From the NCBI GenBank assembly GCA_945860405.1, contig CAMARC010000005.1, forward strand, positions 1 through 37,926: a stretch of DNA of 37,926 bases, written 5' to 3'. Both the position numbers and the translations under genes were made by a program. Origin of the DNA: Candidatus Kuenenia stuttgartensis (GTDB lineage: Bacteria; Planctomycetota; Planctomycetia; Pirellulales; UBA1268). Below are positions 15,946-23,637 of this stretch, piece after piece. Numbering within the stretch: the first letter of the stretch is position 1; each line of letters opens with the position of its first letter. The notes under the pieces were generated by a model. The model saw only the letters and a list, made by a program, of their open reading frames with translations. It ran no database searches and had not been told where the DNA came from.

Positions 15946-16386
15946 TCAGCCCCGCAGACCGCGGACGAGGCTGGTCGTCATCGCGGCGAAGACTGTGGCA
16001 ACCCGGTCCCACTCTCTGTCGTCGGCCTGACAGAAAACGACATGGAGGGAACCGGGCGCCTGCAGTGTCCGCACCGAGGCGGTGTTCGTGAGGTCGAGGC
16101 AATAGAAGTTCAAGTCGAAGCCGGGGAGGAGGTGGCCACCGATCGTGTCGCTGGCCGCCTCGATGTCGATGTCCTGATACTCCGACCGCATCTGGGCGAC
16201 GACGGCCTCGGCAAGCAGTCGGGCATTTCCATCCCCGTCGTGCCGGCTCACCGACCAGAAGCCCCCTCCCGGCGAGAGGAGCGTGACCGCCGGGCTTCCG
16301 CCGGCTTCGGAGCCACCGTCGGCGTCGAGTTCGAGGGCCCAGTCGTCGGGATAGTCGAACACCAATCCCATCCGTTCAAACCGCAT
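15946..16386 (-). CDS. Small cytoplasmic protein of unknown function
   Basis: The track ORF starts at 16443, but ATG 16386 (MRFERMGLVFDYPDDW) has GGAGGG nine bases upstream and fits better, giving 146 aa. The alternation of short strands suggests a single alpha/beta domain: 'LVFDYPDDWALELDA', 'AVTLLSPGGGFWSVSRH', 'QMRSEYQDIDIEAASDTIG', 'LNFYCLDLTNTASVRTL' and 'VVFCQADDREWDRV...IFAAM-like end'. The opening 'F.YP.DW' and this layout recall PsbP/DcrB-like folds, but that is only a guess. It has no signal peptide. It is transcribed divergently from flhA across 167 nt and away from it, so nothing ties it to flagella. Confidence 0.7.
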   Translation of the reverse strand: MRFERMGLVFDYPDDWALELDADGGSEAGGSPAVTLLSPGGGFWSVSRHDGDGNARLLAEAVVAQMRSEYQDIDIEAASDTIGGHLLPGFDLNFYCLDLTNTASVRTLQAPGSLHVVFCQADDREWDRVATVFAAMTTSLVRGLRG

Positions 16387-16553
16387 CGTCCCAGGCCCTC
16401 CGCAGAGGCCTTCAGGAGGATCCCGGCGACCACCGCCGGCCATCCGGGCCCTGACGTAACCGTCCGCATGATAGCGGGTTGTGCCGACTGGAGCGGTCTG
16501 GACCGAAATCCCTTTCCCCGTTATTGTCCCCGCCCCTTCCGGGAAAAGCCGTC

Positions 16554-18596
16554 ATGCCTAGCCCCTCCCTCACCACCGCGCCGCGCCGGCACGCCCTCGA
16601 CTGGGTCGTGCCGATCGGGATCCTTCTGGCCGTGATGGTGGTGCTGGCGCCAGTCCCGGCGGCCCTCCTCGATATCCTCCTCGCCGCCAATCTGACGCTT
16701 TCGGTGCTCGCCCTCCTGGGGGCGATCGCCGCCCGCACGCCGCTGGAATTGAGCATTTTCCCGACGTTTCTCCTCGGCTCGACGCTCGTCCGCCTCGTCC
16801 TCAACGTGGCGACCACGCGACTGGTGCTGTCGCGTGCGGCCGTCGACGGTGCCGATGCCGCCGGCGAGGTTGTGAAAGCGTTCGGACAGTTTGTCGCGGC
16901 CAACGATCTCATCGTCGGGGGGGTGATCTTCGCGATCATCGCGGTCATCCAGTTCGTCGTCATCACGGCCGGCTCGACGCGCACCAGCGAAGTCGCGGCC
17001 CGCTTCACCCTCGATGGCCTGCCGGGGCGGCAGATGGCGATCGATGCCGAGGTCCAGGCCGGGGCCCTGACGCGCGAGGAGGCCCGGGCGGCACGCCTCG
17101 AGGTCCAGCGCCATGCCGACTTCTTCGCCGCCATGGACGGTGCCAGCCGGTTCGTGCGGGGCGAGGCCATCGCCGGGGTGATCATCACGGCGGTCAACAT
17201 CGTCGGCGGACTCGCGATCGGGGTCGTGCAGCACGGCATGCCCCTGCGTCGCGCCGTCGACGTCTATTCCCGACTGACGATCGGCGACGGCTTGGTGAGC
17301 GCGGTGCCGGCGCTGTTTGTGTCGGTGGCGACGGGCCTGCTCGTTTCGCGATCGAGCCAGGCGGTCGACTTGCCGAGGGAACTCGGCCGGCAGTTCTTCT
17401 CGCGGGCCCATGTCCTCGTCATCACCGCCGGCTTCCTCGTCGCCCTCTCCCTCACCGGGCTCCCCCGCGTGCCGCTCCTGGCGATGGCGGCCACGCTCGG
17501 CGTCGGCGCGATCCTCCTCGCTCGTCAGCAAAGCGCCTCCGTGGCCTCACCGGCCGGCGCGTCGAGCGGCGAATCGGCGCGCTCCCCCACCATTCCGGTG
17601 GACGAGCCGATTGTCGTCGAACTCGGAGCCGGGCTGCTCCCGCTCCTCACCGGCCCCGATGCGGCGCTGATCGCGGCGGTTCGCCAGATGCGTTCCGAGA
17701 TCGGCGCCGATCTGGGGATGGTGGTCCCGCAAGTGGCCTTCCGCGACAATCTTTCCCTTCCTCCGCGTGGCTACCAAGTCACGGTGGCCGGGGATCCGGC
17801 GGCCGACGGTGTCCTTCCCGAGGGACGGCGGCTGGCATTGCCAAGGGCCGGCGAACCGCTCTCCCTCGATGGCCCCGAGGGGGTCGAGCCGGGGGGCCAG
17901 CGCCGCGGCGTCTGGGTCGGCCAGGCGCTCGCCGAAACGGCCCGGAAACGAGGCGCCTCGGTCCTCGACGAGACGGCCTGTATTAGGCAGGCGCTCGAGT
18001 CGTCGATCCGCCGGCATGCCGACAAGCTCCTCTCCCGCGAGGCGGTGGCCCGGCTCCTGGAATCCCTTCGGGCCACGCAGCCGGCCCTCGTCGAGCAGTC
18101 GACGGGCGACGGCCTCCCCCTGGCGCGGATCCACCGGGCTTTGCAACTTCTCGTCCGCGAGGGGGTGCCGATCAGGCCGCTCTCGGAGGTGCTCGAAGTG
18201 CTCGCCGATCATGCCGGCAGCGACGCCACGCCGGCCCAACTCGCCGAGGCGGTCCGCCGCGAACGGGCAGCGACGATCTGCCGCCGTGGCCGCGACGCGG
18301 AAGGCCGCTTGGTCGTCGTCCGCGTCGCCACGCCCGCCCTCGACACACTCCTTTCCGACAGGCCCCGCGACGCCGCCCGGATCATCGCCCAGGTCCGCCG
18401 GGCGGTGGCGCCGCGGATCGAGCGCGGGGCGCCCGCTGTCGTGGTCGTCCCGGCCCATGGTCGCAGTCAAGCGCGCGACCGGCTCTGCCGACAACTGCCG
18501 ATGCTCCAGGTGCTCTCCGACGAGGAGGCAACGGGTGAAGATTCGATGGTGGTATTCGTAACAGTCGGTGAAGAAGAGGCGCTCAGGGCAGCCTGA
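16554..18596 (+). CDS. flhA: Flagellar biosynthesis protein FlhA (export gate)
   Basis: The start is ATG 16554 (MPSPSLTTAPRRHALDW), giving 680 aa against the usual 690-700. The first 330 residues contain eight hydrophobic helices with FlhA/SctV signatures: 'PAALLDILLAANLTLSVLAL', 'TPLELSIFPTFLLGSTLVRL', 'LNVATTRLVL', 'TRTSEVAARFTLDGLPGRQMAID' (FHIPEP region), 'DAEVQAGALTREEARAAR', 'DFFAAMDGASRFVRGEAIAG' and 'IGDGLVSAVPALFVSVATGLLVSR'. The remainder is the cytoplasmic nonameric-ring domain ('RDNLSLPPRGYQVTVAG', 'LPLARIHRALQLLVREGVPI'). FlhA couples proton flow to export of flagellar subunits. Type III secretion homologues (SctV) are similar, but the fliA/flgM neighbours favour the flagellar assignment. 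flhB and flhF are not adjacent. Confidence 0.93.
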   Translation: MPSPSLTTAPRRHALDWVVPIGILLAVMVVLAPVPAALLDILLAANLTLSVLALLGAIAARTPLELSIFPTFLLGSTLVRLVLNVATTRLVLSRAAVDGADAAGEVVKAFGQFVAANDLIVGGVIFAIIAVIQFVVITAGSTRTSEVAARFTLDGLPGRQMAIDAEVQAGALTREEARAARLEVQRHADFFAAMDGASRFVRGEAIAGVIITAVNIVGGLAIGVVQHGMPLRRAVDVYSRLTIGDGLVSAVPALFVSVATGLLVSRSSQAVDLPRELGRQFFSRAHVLVITAGFLVALSLTGLPRVPLLAMAATLGVGAILLARQQSASVASPAGASSGESARSPTIPVDEPIVVELGAGLLPLLTGPDAALIAAVRQMRSEIGADLGMVVPQVAFRDNLSLPPRGYQVTVAGDPAADGVLPEGRRLALPRAGEPLSLDGPEGVEPGGQRRGVWVGQALAETARKRGASVLDETACIRQALESSIRRHADKLLSREAVARLLESLRATQPALVEQSTGDGLPLARIHRALQLLVREGVPIRPLSEVLEVLADHAGSDATPAQLAEAVRRERAATICRRGRDAEGRLVVVRVATPALDTLLSDRPRDAARIIAQVRRAVAPRIERGAPAVVVVPAHGRSQARDRLCRQLPMLQVLSDEEATGEDSMVVFVTVGEEEALRAA

Positions 18597-18789
18597 CGCC
18601 ACCACGGATGCTTCCGGCAAGGATCGCCGGGAGGAGATGTGGCGGAATTGCGGTCCCGGACGGAATGGCTCATGGACCGGGGCCTTGGCGGACGATAGAT
18701 CGTGGTTCGGCGGCCGGAAGGCCGGGTCTCCACCTGCGGGAGGCCCGACATCCCGGCCGCGGCGAGCCTGCCCTTTCATGGAGGATGTC

Positions 18790-19584
18790 GTGGCGAATCA
18801 ACATGCTGCACAGCTGACGGCCGAGGATATCCAGGAGCTCTGGCGGCAGTTCAAAGCCGATCAGTCCAACGAGCAGCTCCGCAACAAGCTGATCGAGATC
18901 TACCTGCCGCTCGTCCGCTACAACGGCGAGCGGATCTGGTCGCGGCTCCCCGAGGGGGTCGAACTCGACGACCTCACGTCGGCGGGCACCTTCGGGCTCA
19001 TGGACGCGATCGACGCGTTCGACATGGGCCGCGGGGTGAAGTTCGAGACCTACTGCGTGCCGCGAATCCGCGGTGCCATGCTCGACGAACTGCGGACGAT
19101 GGATTGGGTGCCACGGCTCGTGCGGAGCAAGGCCAGCAAGCTCAACGAGGCGTTGAAGACGCTCGAAGCGAAGCTCGGCCGGGCGCCGGCCGACGCCGAA
19201 GTCGCCGAGTACATGCAGCTCTCGCGCGAGGATTTCGAGAAGCTCCTCGTCGAAGCCAACGCCGCCAGCCTCGTCAGCCTCAACAAGAAGTGGTGCGAGA
19301 CCGACAGCTCGAAGGACGTCCGCGAGATCGACATCCTCGAGGACAAGAAGGGGGAAGACCCCACCCGCCGCATCCAGAAGGGCGACCTCATGCGGCTGGT
19401 GACCAAGGGCCTCAACCGCAACGAGCGGCTGATCATCATCCTCTACTACTACGAGGAACTGACGATGAAGGAGATCGGCGCCACGCTCGATCTCTCCGAA
19501 AGCCGTGTCAGCCAGATGCACAGCGCCATCGTCGAGCGGCTGCAAAACCAGCTCGAACGTCGCCGCCCCGAATTCGCGATGTGA
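18790..19584 (+). CDS. fliA: Sigma-28 family flagellar sigma factor FliA/WhiG
   Basis: The track ORF has about 70 spurious N-terminal residues. Two starts are plausible: ATG 18778 (MEDVVANQ) with a weak SD, and GTG 18790 (VANQHAAQLTAED) with GGAGG five bases upstream. I chose the GTG form (264 aa). Region 2 reads 'LVRYNGERIWSRLPEGVELDDLTSAGTFGLMDAIDAFD', followed by 'VKFETYCVPRIRGAMLDELRTMDWVPR', which is diagnostic of FliA/WhiG/SigD. Region 3 ('LEAKLGRAPADAEVAEYM') and region 4 ('LNRNERLIIILYYYEELTMKEIGATLDLSESRVSQMHSAI') are complete. It directs RNA polymerase to late flagellar promoters. It lies 193 nt after flhA and upstream of its anti-sigma factor gene. Confidence 0.93.
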   Translation: MANQHAAQLTAEDIQELWRQFKADQSNEQLRNKLIEIYLPLVRYNGERIWSRLPEGVELDDLTSAGTFGLMDAIDAFDMGRGVKFETYCVPRIRGAMLDELRTMDWVPRLVRSKASKLNEALKTLEAKLGRAPADAEVAEYMQLSREDFEKLLVEANAASLVSLNKKWCETDSSKDVREIDILEDKKGEDPTRRIQKGDLMRLVTKGLNRNERLIIILYYYEELTMKEIGATLDLSESRVSQMHSAIVERLQNQLERRRPEFAM

Positions 19585-19611
19585 GCCTGTCGCGGCCAGC
19601 CGTTACCCGAC

Positions 19612-19632
19612 TCCGGAGCGAAAACCTCCGGA
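19612..19632 (+). terminator. Stem-loop downstream of fliA
   Basis: TCCGGAG-cgaaaac-CTCCGGA gives a perfect 7-bp stem 28 nt after the fliA stop. It has no immediate U tract; a T7 run occurs about 57 nt further on (from 19690). It may attenuate read-through into flgM. The 360 nt between fliA and flgM otherwise show no gene. flgM must have a promoter here or rely on read-through, and no clear sigma-28 box was found. Confidence 0.35.
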
Positions 19633-19944
19633 AGCTGGGCAGGGCGGGCAGGTCGGGAGGAGAGGGCTGATCGGAGCGACACCAAGGATTCTGTTTTTTT
19701 CCTTCAGTTCCGACGGTTGGTTGGTCGATGAAACAAGGAAGGTCCGTGGCGCCCCAAGCCGGGATGGATCCGGAAGGGACGGCGGGCAGCGACTGGTGTC
19801 GCCGTCCCGAGGAAGCGCGGCAACAATAGGAACGTTCAGGCGGATCCGTTTTCTTCCTTCCGGACAAGTGAACTCTCCGGCTCACGTCAGCGTACGTGGC
19901 GGAGGGTCGAGGGAAGCGGAAAGCCGCCTGCAAGGAGTACCATC

Positions 19945-20235
19945 ATGAACATCTTCGGTATCACGTTCACGCAGGGTGCCCGTGCCGCTGCCGCCGTCAA
20001 GTCAACCGGCGCGGTGGAGACGGCGAAGGCCGCCCAGGCGACGCAGGGAATGGGCGTCGGTCAGGTTCACGACCAGATCGACCTCTCGGTCGACGGCGTT
20101 CGTGCGGCCGAGACCGCTTCCGACATCCGCTTCGACCGGGTCGCGGCGATCCGCACCGCCATCGCGGAAGGATCGTACGAGACCCCCGAGAAGCTCGATC
20201 TCGCCCTCGAGCGTCTCCTCGACCGGATCAGCTGA
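19945..20235 (+). CDS. flgM: Anti-sigma-28 factor FlgM
   Basis: A 96-residue protein with AAGGAG seven bases before the ATG. The N-terminal half is Ala/Gln-rich and probably disordered, as in FlgM, which is exported through the flagellar channel. The second half 'DQIDLSVDGVRAAETASDIR' leads to 'FDRVAAIRTAIAEGSYETPE' and 'LDLALERLLDRIS'. The pattern R(V/I)..IR.AI..G.Y...E.LA..L is the conserved sigma-binding helix of FlgM. It binds and silences FliA until the hook is complete. Its place directly downstream of fliA supports the assignment. The gene is followed by a strong terminator. Confidence 0.88.
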   Translation: MNIFGITFTQGARAAAAVKSTGAVETAKAAQATQGMGVGQVHDQIDLSVDGVRAAETASDIRFDRVAAIRTAIAEGSYETPEKLDLALERLLDRIS

Positions 20236-20279
20236 ACAGGCTCCGATCGGGTTGGCCAACAGGCACGACCAACAAGACA

Positions 20280-20316
20280 GGCAGCCAGGCCGGCGACGGT
20301 CTGGCTGCCTTCGTTT
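20280..20316 (+). terminator. Intrinsic terminator of flgM
   Basis: GGCAGCCAG at 20280-20288 pairs perfectly with CTGGCTGCC at 20301-20309, around a 12-nt loop that can pair further (CC/GG), and is followed by TTCGTTT. It lies 45 nt after flgM and ends the flagellar block before the Fur-family gene. Confidence 0.75.
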
Positions 20317-20345
20317 GCGGCCAACCCGGGGCTGGGGAGGGGTGA

Positions 20346-20351
20346 TACAAT
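20346..20351 (+). promoter_or_regulatory. Possible -10 box of the Fur-family gene
   Basis: TACAAT, one mismatch from TATAAT, lies 37 nt upstream of the Fur-family start in an otherwise GC-rich stretch. No good -35 is found at 16-18 nt, so it would be an activator-dependent or weak promoter. No Fur-box palindrome overlaps it. Confidence 0.35.
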
Positions 20352-20387
20352 ACCCACGATCCTTTCCTGACCGAGGAACGCTTCGTC

Positions 20388-20894
20388 ATGCCCACCACCT
20401 CCGATTTCTCGCTCGGTAAGGTCGATGTGGCGCTGACGCCGCGCGAGCGGTTTGAGGAGTTTCTCCAGGCCCGGGGGAAGCGGATCACGCGGCAGCGGCG
20501 AATGATCGTCGAGCACGTTTGCGCCCGACACGAGCACTTCGACGCCGAGCAACTCCTCGCCGATCTCCGCGGCACCCCCGACGGCGCTTCCGCGAGCCGG
20601 CCGACGGTCTACCGGACACTCACCGAGCTCGTCGAAGCGGGGCTGCTGCGGAAAATGGTGCTCGGCGGCCGGGCCGTCTACGAGCACGACTACGGCTACC
20701 CGCAGCACGATCACCTCCACTGCACCGGCTGCCAGACGCTGATCGAGTTTTCGAGCGCCGACCTGGGGAAGATCCTCGACGCCGTCGCCGCCCTCCATCA
20801 ATTCCGCGCTCAGGGCCACCGCCTCATCATCAGCGGCCTGTGCATGAACTGCCGCTCGAATCGCAGCCGGTCGCGCCATCAGGACCGGATCTGA
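20388..20894 (+). CDS. Fur-family metal-responsive transcriptional repressor
   Basis: A 168-residue Fur/PerR/Zur-type regulator. The N-terminal winged helix includes 'RFEEFLQARGKRITRQRRMIVEHV' and the recognition helix region 'SRPTVYRTLTELVEAGLLRKM'. The dimerisation domain has the HxH-type metal site 'YPQHDHLHC' and two structural zinc pairs: C112-x2-C115 (CTGC) and C152-x2-C155 (CMNC). 'LHCTGCQTLIEF' is very typical of the family. Which metal it senses (Fe, Zn, Mn or peroxide) cannot be decided from this sequence. SD GAGG is about 11 nt upstream of ATG 20388. The C-terminus is basic (RSNRSRSRHQDRI). No obvious target gene such as an iron transporter lies next to it. Confidence 0.9.
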   Translation: MPTTSDFSLGKVDVALTPRERFEEFLQARGKRITRQRRMIVEHVCARHEHFDAEQLLADLRGTPDGASASRPTVYRTLTELVEAGLLRKMVLGGRAVYEHDYGYPQHDHLHCTGCQTLIEFSSADLGKILDAVAALHQFRAQGHRLIISGLCMNCRSNRSRSRHQDRI

Positions 20895-21298
20895 CTGGCT
20901 CGGGTCTGGCCTTGGCCGATGCCGGCTGGCCGTGACCGATGCCGGCAGGCGGGGATTCGTGAAGGCTGGCGTTCTCGAGAGCTGCCTCACCTCCGGGCAG
21001 ACGCTGCCGGAATCCCGGGCGGCCGACCGTTTCCTCAAAGCGGATGAGCGTCTCTTTCTCCCGCTCGCGGAATGGCCTCAACCCCATCCGTCACCGGGGG
21101 TTGCGGCCGATGGCGCCAGGCCTGGAGCCGCGTTGGCAGGCCGCCGGCATGCCAGTTGCTTTCTCTCTTCCCCCGCCCGCCGCTTCCAACCGCGCGAGCC
21201 CCCGCCTGCTTTCCCACCGCAACTCGGGCGTCGCTCGGGCCAGGCCTTCTGCTGGCCTCCACGAGGATCGCTCCCGTCTTCCCTGCCACGAGGTGCTC
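20895..21298. other. Gene-free stretch between Fur-family gene and lipoprotein gene
   Basis: About 400 nt without a credible gene; the overlapping ORFs (20932..21342 and the 5' part of 21044..22162) have no domain or start signal. Near its left end the word GGCCGATGCCGGCTGG recurs as GACCGATGCCGGCAGG about 20 nt later (imperfect direct repeat, about 20916-20949). The promoter of the lipoprotein gene must lie here, but I cannot place it. Confidence 0.4.
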
Positions 21299-22162
21299 AT
21301 GCTTGCCTCGCCCTCTTCCACTCTGCGCGCGTCGATCGTTAAAAGGATCGGTCGCGCGGCGCTGGCCGTCGCGTTCCTCGCGCTCGGGGGATGCTCAGCG
21401 TCATCCTCCGAAGACCGCGGGCAAGCTCCCCGGACGTTCAGCGTGCTTGCCGACTGTTTCTTCCGCAGCACGGCTGATCATCGAGAGGAGACCATCTCCG
21501 TTGACGAGGCCCACCGTCTGGCGGCCAATCCGTTCGGTATCTCCCTCCGTCGCCTCCGCGCGCTCGACGCCACAGCGGCCCATGAGCTTGCGGCCTGCCG
21601 TGGCTTCCTCCACTTCGCCGTTCTCCCGGAGCTCACCCACGCGGCCGCGGCTGAGCTAGCCGCGCACGCCGACGACCTGCGGCTCGACCGACTGGAGACG
21701 CTCTCTGCCGACACCGCCCTGGCCCTGGCGAGGCACGCGGGCACACTCCATTTGAACGGCCTGCGATCGATCGACGTCGCCACGGCCGAGGCGCTTGCCA
21801 CCCACAACGGGCTGCTCGCCCTCAACGGCCTCGAAGATCCCGAAGAAGAGGTGATCCTGGCGCTCACCCGGCACCGCGGACACCTCTGCCTCAATGGTGT
21901 GACGACGCTGTCGCCCCAGGCCGCAGCCGCCCTCGCTGCCCGCCGCGGGAAGGCGAGCCTCCACGGCCTGGCATTCCTGGCGTATCAGTCGCTCGTGAGC
22001 TTTCGCCTCGACAGCAACCGATCGGGCGTCGACCTCCCCGACTGGATCCCCACAGGGCGCAGCGGGGAGATCGGCCTGGAGCCGGCCGCCTGGAAAGGAA
22101 AGGGCAAGGCGCTGCCCCGACCGCTCGCCACTCCATCCATCCTCGCCTCCATGAACGACTGA
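21299..22162 (+). CDS. Lipoprotein with tandem alanine/leucine-rich short repeats
   Basis: The start is ATG 21299 (MLASPSSTLR) with GAGG five bases upstream, giving 287 aa. Residues 1-32 are a lipoprotein signal peptide ending in lipobox LGGC (acylated C32). From about residue 75 to 220 there are at least six units of about 23-24 residues following L..L....A.ALA.H.G.L.L.GL, for example 'LSADTALALARHAGTLHLNG' and 'IDVATAEALATHNGLLALNG'. This leucine-spaced repeat recalls solenoid repeats common in planctomycete proteins. Each unit should form a strand-turn-helix, so a curved binding surface is likely (inference). The tail after residue 225 is not repetitive. It is probably anchored in the outer or cytoplasmic membrane; the partner is unknown. 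It is convergent with purB, 29 nt away. Confidence 0.8.
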   Translation: MLASPSSTLRASIVKRIGRAALAVAFLALGGCSASSSEDRGQAPRTFSVLADCFFRSTADHREETISVDEAHRLAANPFGISLRRLRALDATAAHELAACRGFLHFAVLPELTHAAAAELAAHADDLRLDRLETLSADTALALARHAGTLHLNGLRSIDVATAEALATHNGLLALNGLEDPEEEVILALTRHRGHLCLNGVTTLSPQAAAALAARRGKASLHGLAFLAYQSLVSFRLDSNRSGVDLPDWIPTGRSGEIGLEPAAWKGKGKALPRPLATPSILASMND

Positions 22163-22191
22163 CAAACCGCAACCCGTGTGGGCGGGGACGT

Positions 22192-23637
22192 TCAGACGTG
22201 GAGCGCGGCGGCGGCGGCGCGGGCCGGGTTGCGACGGAGCGCCTCGCGGACCGGGCCGGCGAGAAACTCCTCCACCTGGGCTGACGCCCGTCCGGCCAGC
22301 CCCTGCGACTCCATCGCGGCTTCCAGATCGACAGCCACGAAAAGCGGGTCGGCAGCGAGACGGGCCGCGAGGTCGTTCGGCTTCCCTTCGCGGATCGCCG
22401 CCGTCGTCGCGTGGCTATGAACGCGGAAGGCTTCGTGGAGCTCCTGACGGTCGCCACCGGCCTTCGTCCCCGCCATCAGGATCCGTTCCGCGGCGAGGAA
22501 GGGGAGATAGTTCTCGAGGTTCCGGCGGATCGCCCCCGGGATAACGACGAGGCCACGGGCGATGTTGGCATAGAGCACAAGCTGGGCGTCGGTGGCGAGG
22601 AAGGCCTGCGGGAGAACGAGGCGGCGCGGCGCGGAGTCGTCGAGGGTCCGCTCGAACCACTGCGTGGCTGCGGTCTGCCCGGCCGTCGCGGCCAGGCCCA
22701 TCACGAACCGGCCGAGGCCGCACATCCGCTCGGCCCGCATTGGATTGCGCTTATAGGGCATCGCCGAGGAGCCGACCTGATCCTGCTCGAAGGGCTCCTC
22801 GAGCTCCCCCGAGGCGGCCGCGAGCCGGAGATCGTTGCCGGCCTTATGGGTCGATTCGGCGATGCCGGCGAGGCCCGCCACGATCTGCGAGTCGATCTTC
22901 CGGGTGTAGGTCTGGCCGGTGACGTCGTAGGAGGCGTGAAAGCCGAGCTTCCGCGACACCATCTCGTCGAGGGCACGGACTCGGGCATGATCGCCGTCGA
23001 AGAGCTCGAGGAAGCTCGCCTGGGTGCCGGTCGTTCCCTTCGCCCCACGGGCCCGGAGGAGTTGGCGACGGTGGACGATCTCCTCGAGATCGATGAGCAG
23101 GTCGTGGATCCACAGGCAGATGCGCTTGCCGATCGTGGTCGGCTGCGCCGGCTGGAGGTGGGTGAGCCCGAGGCAGACGATGTCTTTGGTCTCGGCCGCC
23201 TTGGCCGAGAGCGCCTCGATCACCCCGGCGAGCCGGGCAGCGATCAGATCGAGCGAATCGCGCATCAGCATCAAGTCGGTGTTGTCGGTGACAAAAGCGC
23301 TGGTCGCTCCGAGGTGGAGGATCGGCCGGGCCAGCGGCGCCGCATCGCCGTAGGTGTGGAGGTGGGCGAAGACGTCATGCCGCATCTGCTTCTCGTAGGC
23401 CGCCGCCTTGGCGAAGTCGATCGGCTCGAGGTTGGCCCGCAGTTGCGACAGTTGGGCCGGCGTGATCGAGAGCCCGAGTTCGGCCTCGGCCTCGGCCAGC
23501 GCCAGCCACACCTGACGCCAGGTACGGTAGCGGTTGCGATCACTCCACAGCCTGGCCATCTCGGCGGAGGCGTAGCGGGATGCCAACGGATTTTCCCACA
23601 CGTCCCGATGCCCGTCCTGCTGTCCATCCGCGTTCAC
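22192..23637 (-). CDS. purB: Adenylosuccinate lyase, eukaryote-like type
   Basis: The first ~290 residues of the 773-aa track ORF are a shadow of holA. The true start is GTG 23637 (VNADGQQDGHRDVWENPLASRY), with AGGAG nine bases upstream; it overlaps the holA stop as GTGA. The 481-aa length equals the long ADSL form (about 480) rather than the usual bacterial 430-455. PurB converts SAICAR to AICAR and adenylosuccinate to AMP, releasing fumarate. Visible motifs: 'RYRTWRQVWLALAEAE', 'HLGATSAFVTDNTDL', 'LGLTHLQPAQPTTIGKR' with the general-acid His, 'GAKGTTGTQASFLELF', and the signature 'EQDQVGSSAMPYKRNPMRAER', whose Ser is the catalytic base, then 'WFERTLDDSAPRR'. Many stretches match animal ADSL as I remember it. 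The gene is complete. Confidence 0.95.
   Translation of the reverse strand: MNADGQQDGHRDVWENPLASRYASAEMARLWSDRNRYRTWRQVWLALAEAEAELGLSITPAQLSQLRANLEPIDFAKAAAYEKQMRHDVFAHLHTYGDAAPLARPILHLGATSAFVTDNTDLMLMRDSLDLIAARLAGVIEALSAKAAETKDIVCLGLTHLQPAQPTTIGKRICLWIHDLLIDLEEIVHRRQLLRARGAKGTTGTQASFLELFDGDHARVRALDEMVSRKLGFHASYDVTGQTYTRKIDSQIVAGLAGIAESTHKAGNDLRLAAASGELEEPFEQDQVGSSAMPYKRNPMRAERMCGLGRFVMGLAATAGQTAATQWFERTLDDSAPRRLVLPQAFLATDAQLVLYANIARGLVVIPGAIRRNLENYLPFLAAERILMAGTKAGGDRQELHEAFRVHSHATTAAIREGKPNDLAARLAADPLFVAVDLEAAMESQGLAGRASAQVEEFLAGPVREALRRNPARAAAAALHV

Noticed and set aside
18597-18789. Sigma-54 promoter for fliA (TGGCGGAATTGCGG)
   Set aside because: GG and GC are 7 nt apart, whereas the -24/-12 promoter needs 10.
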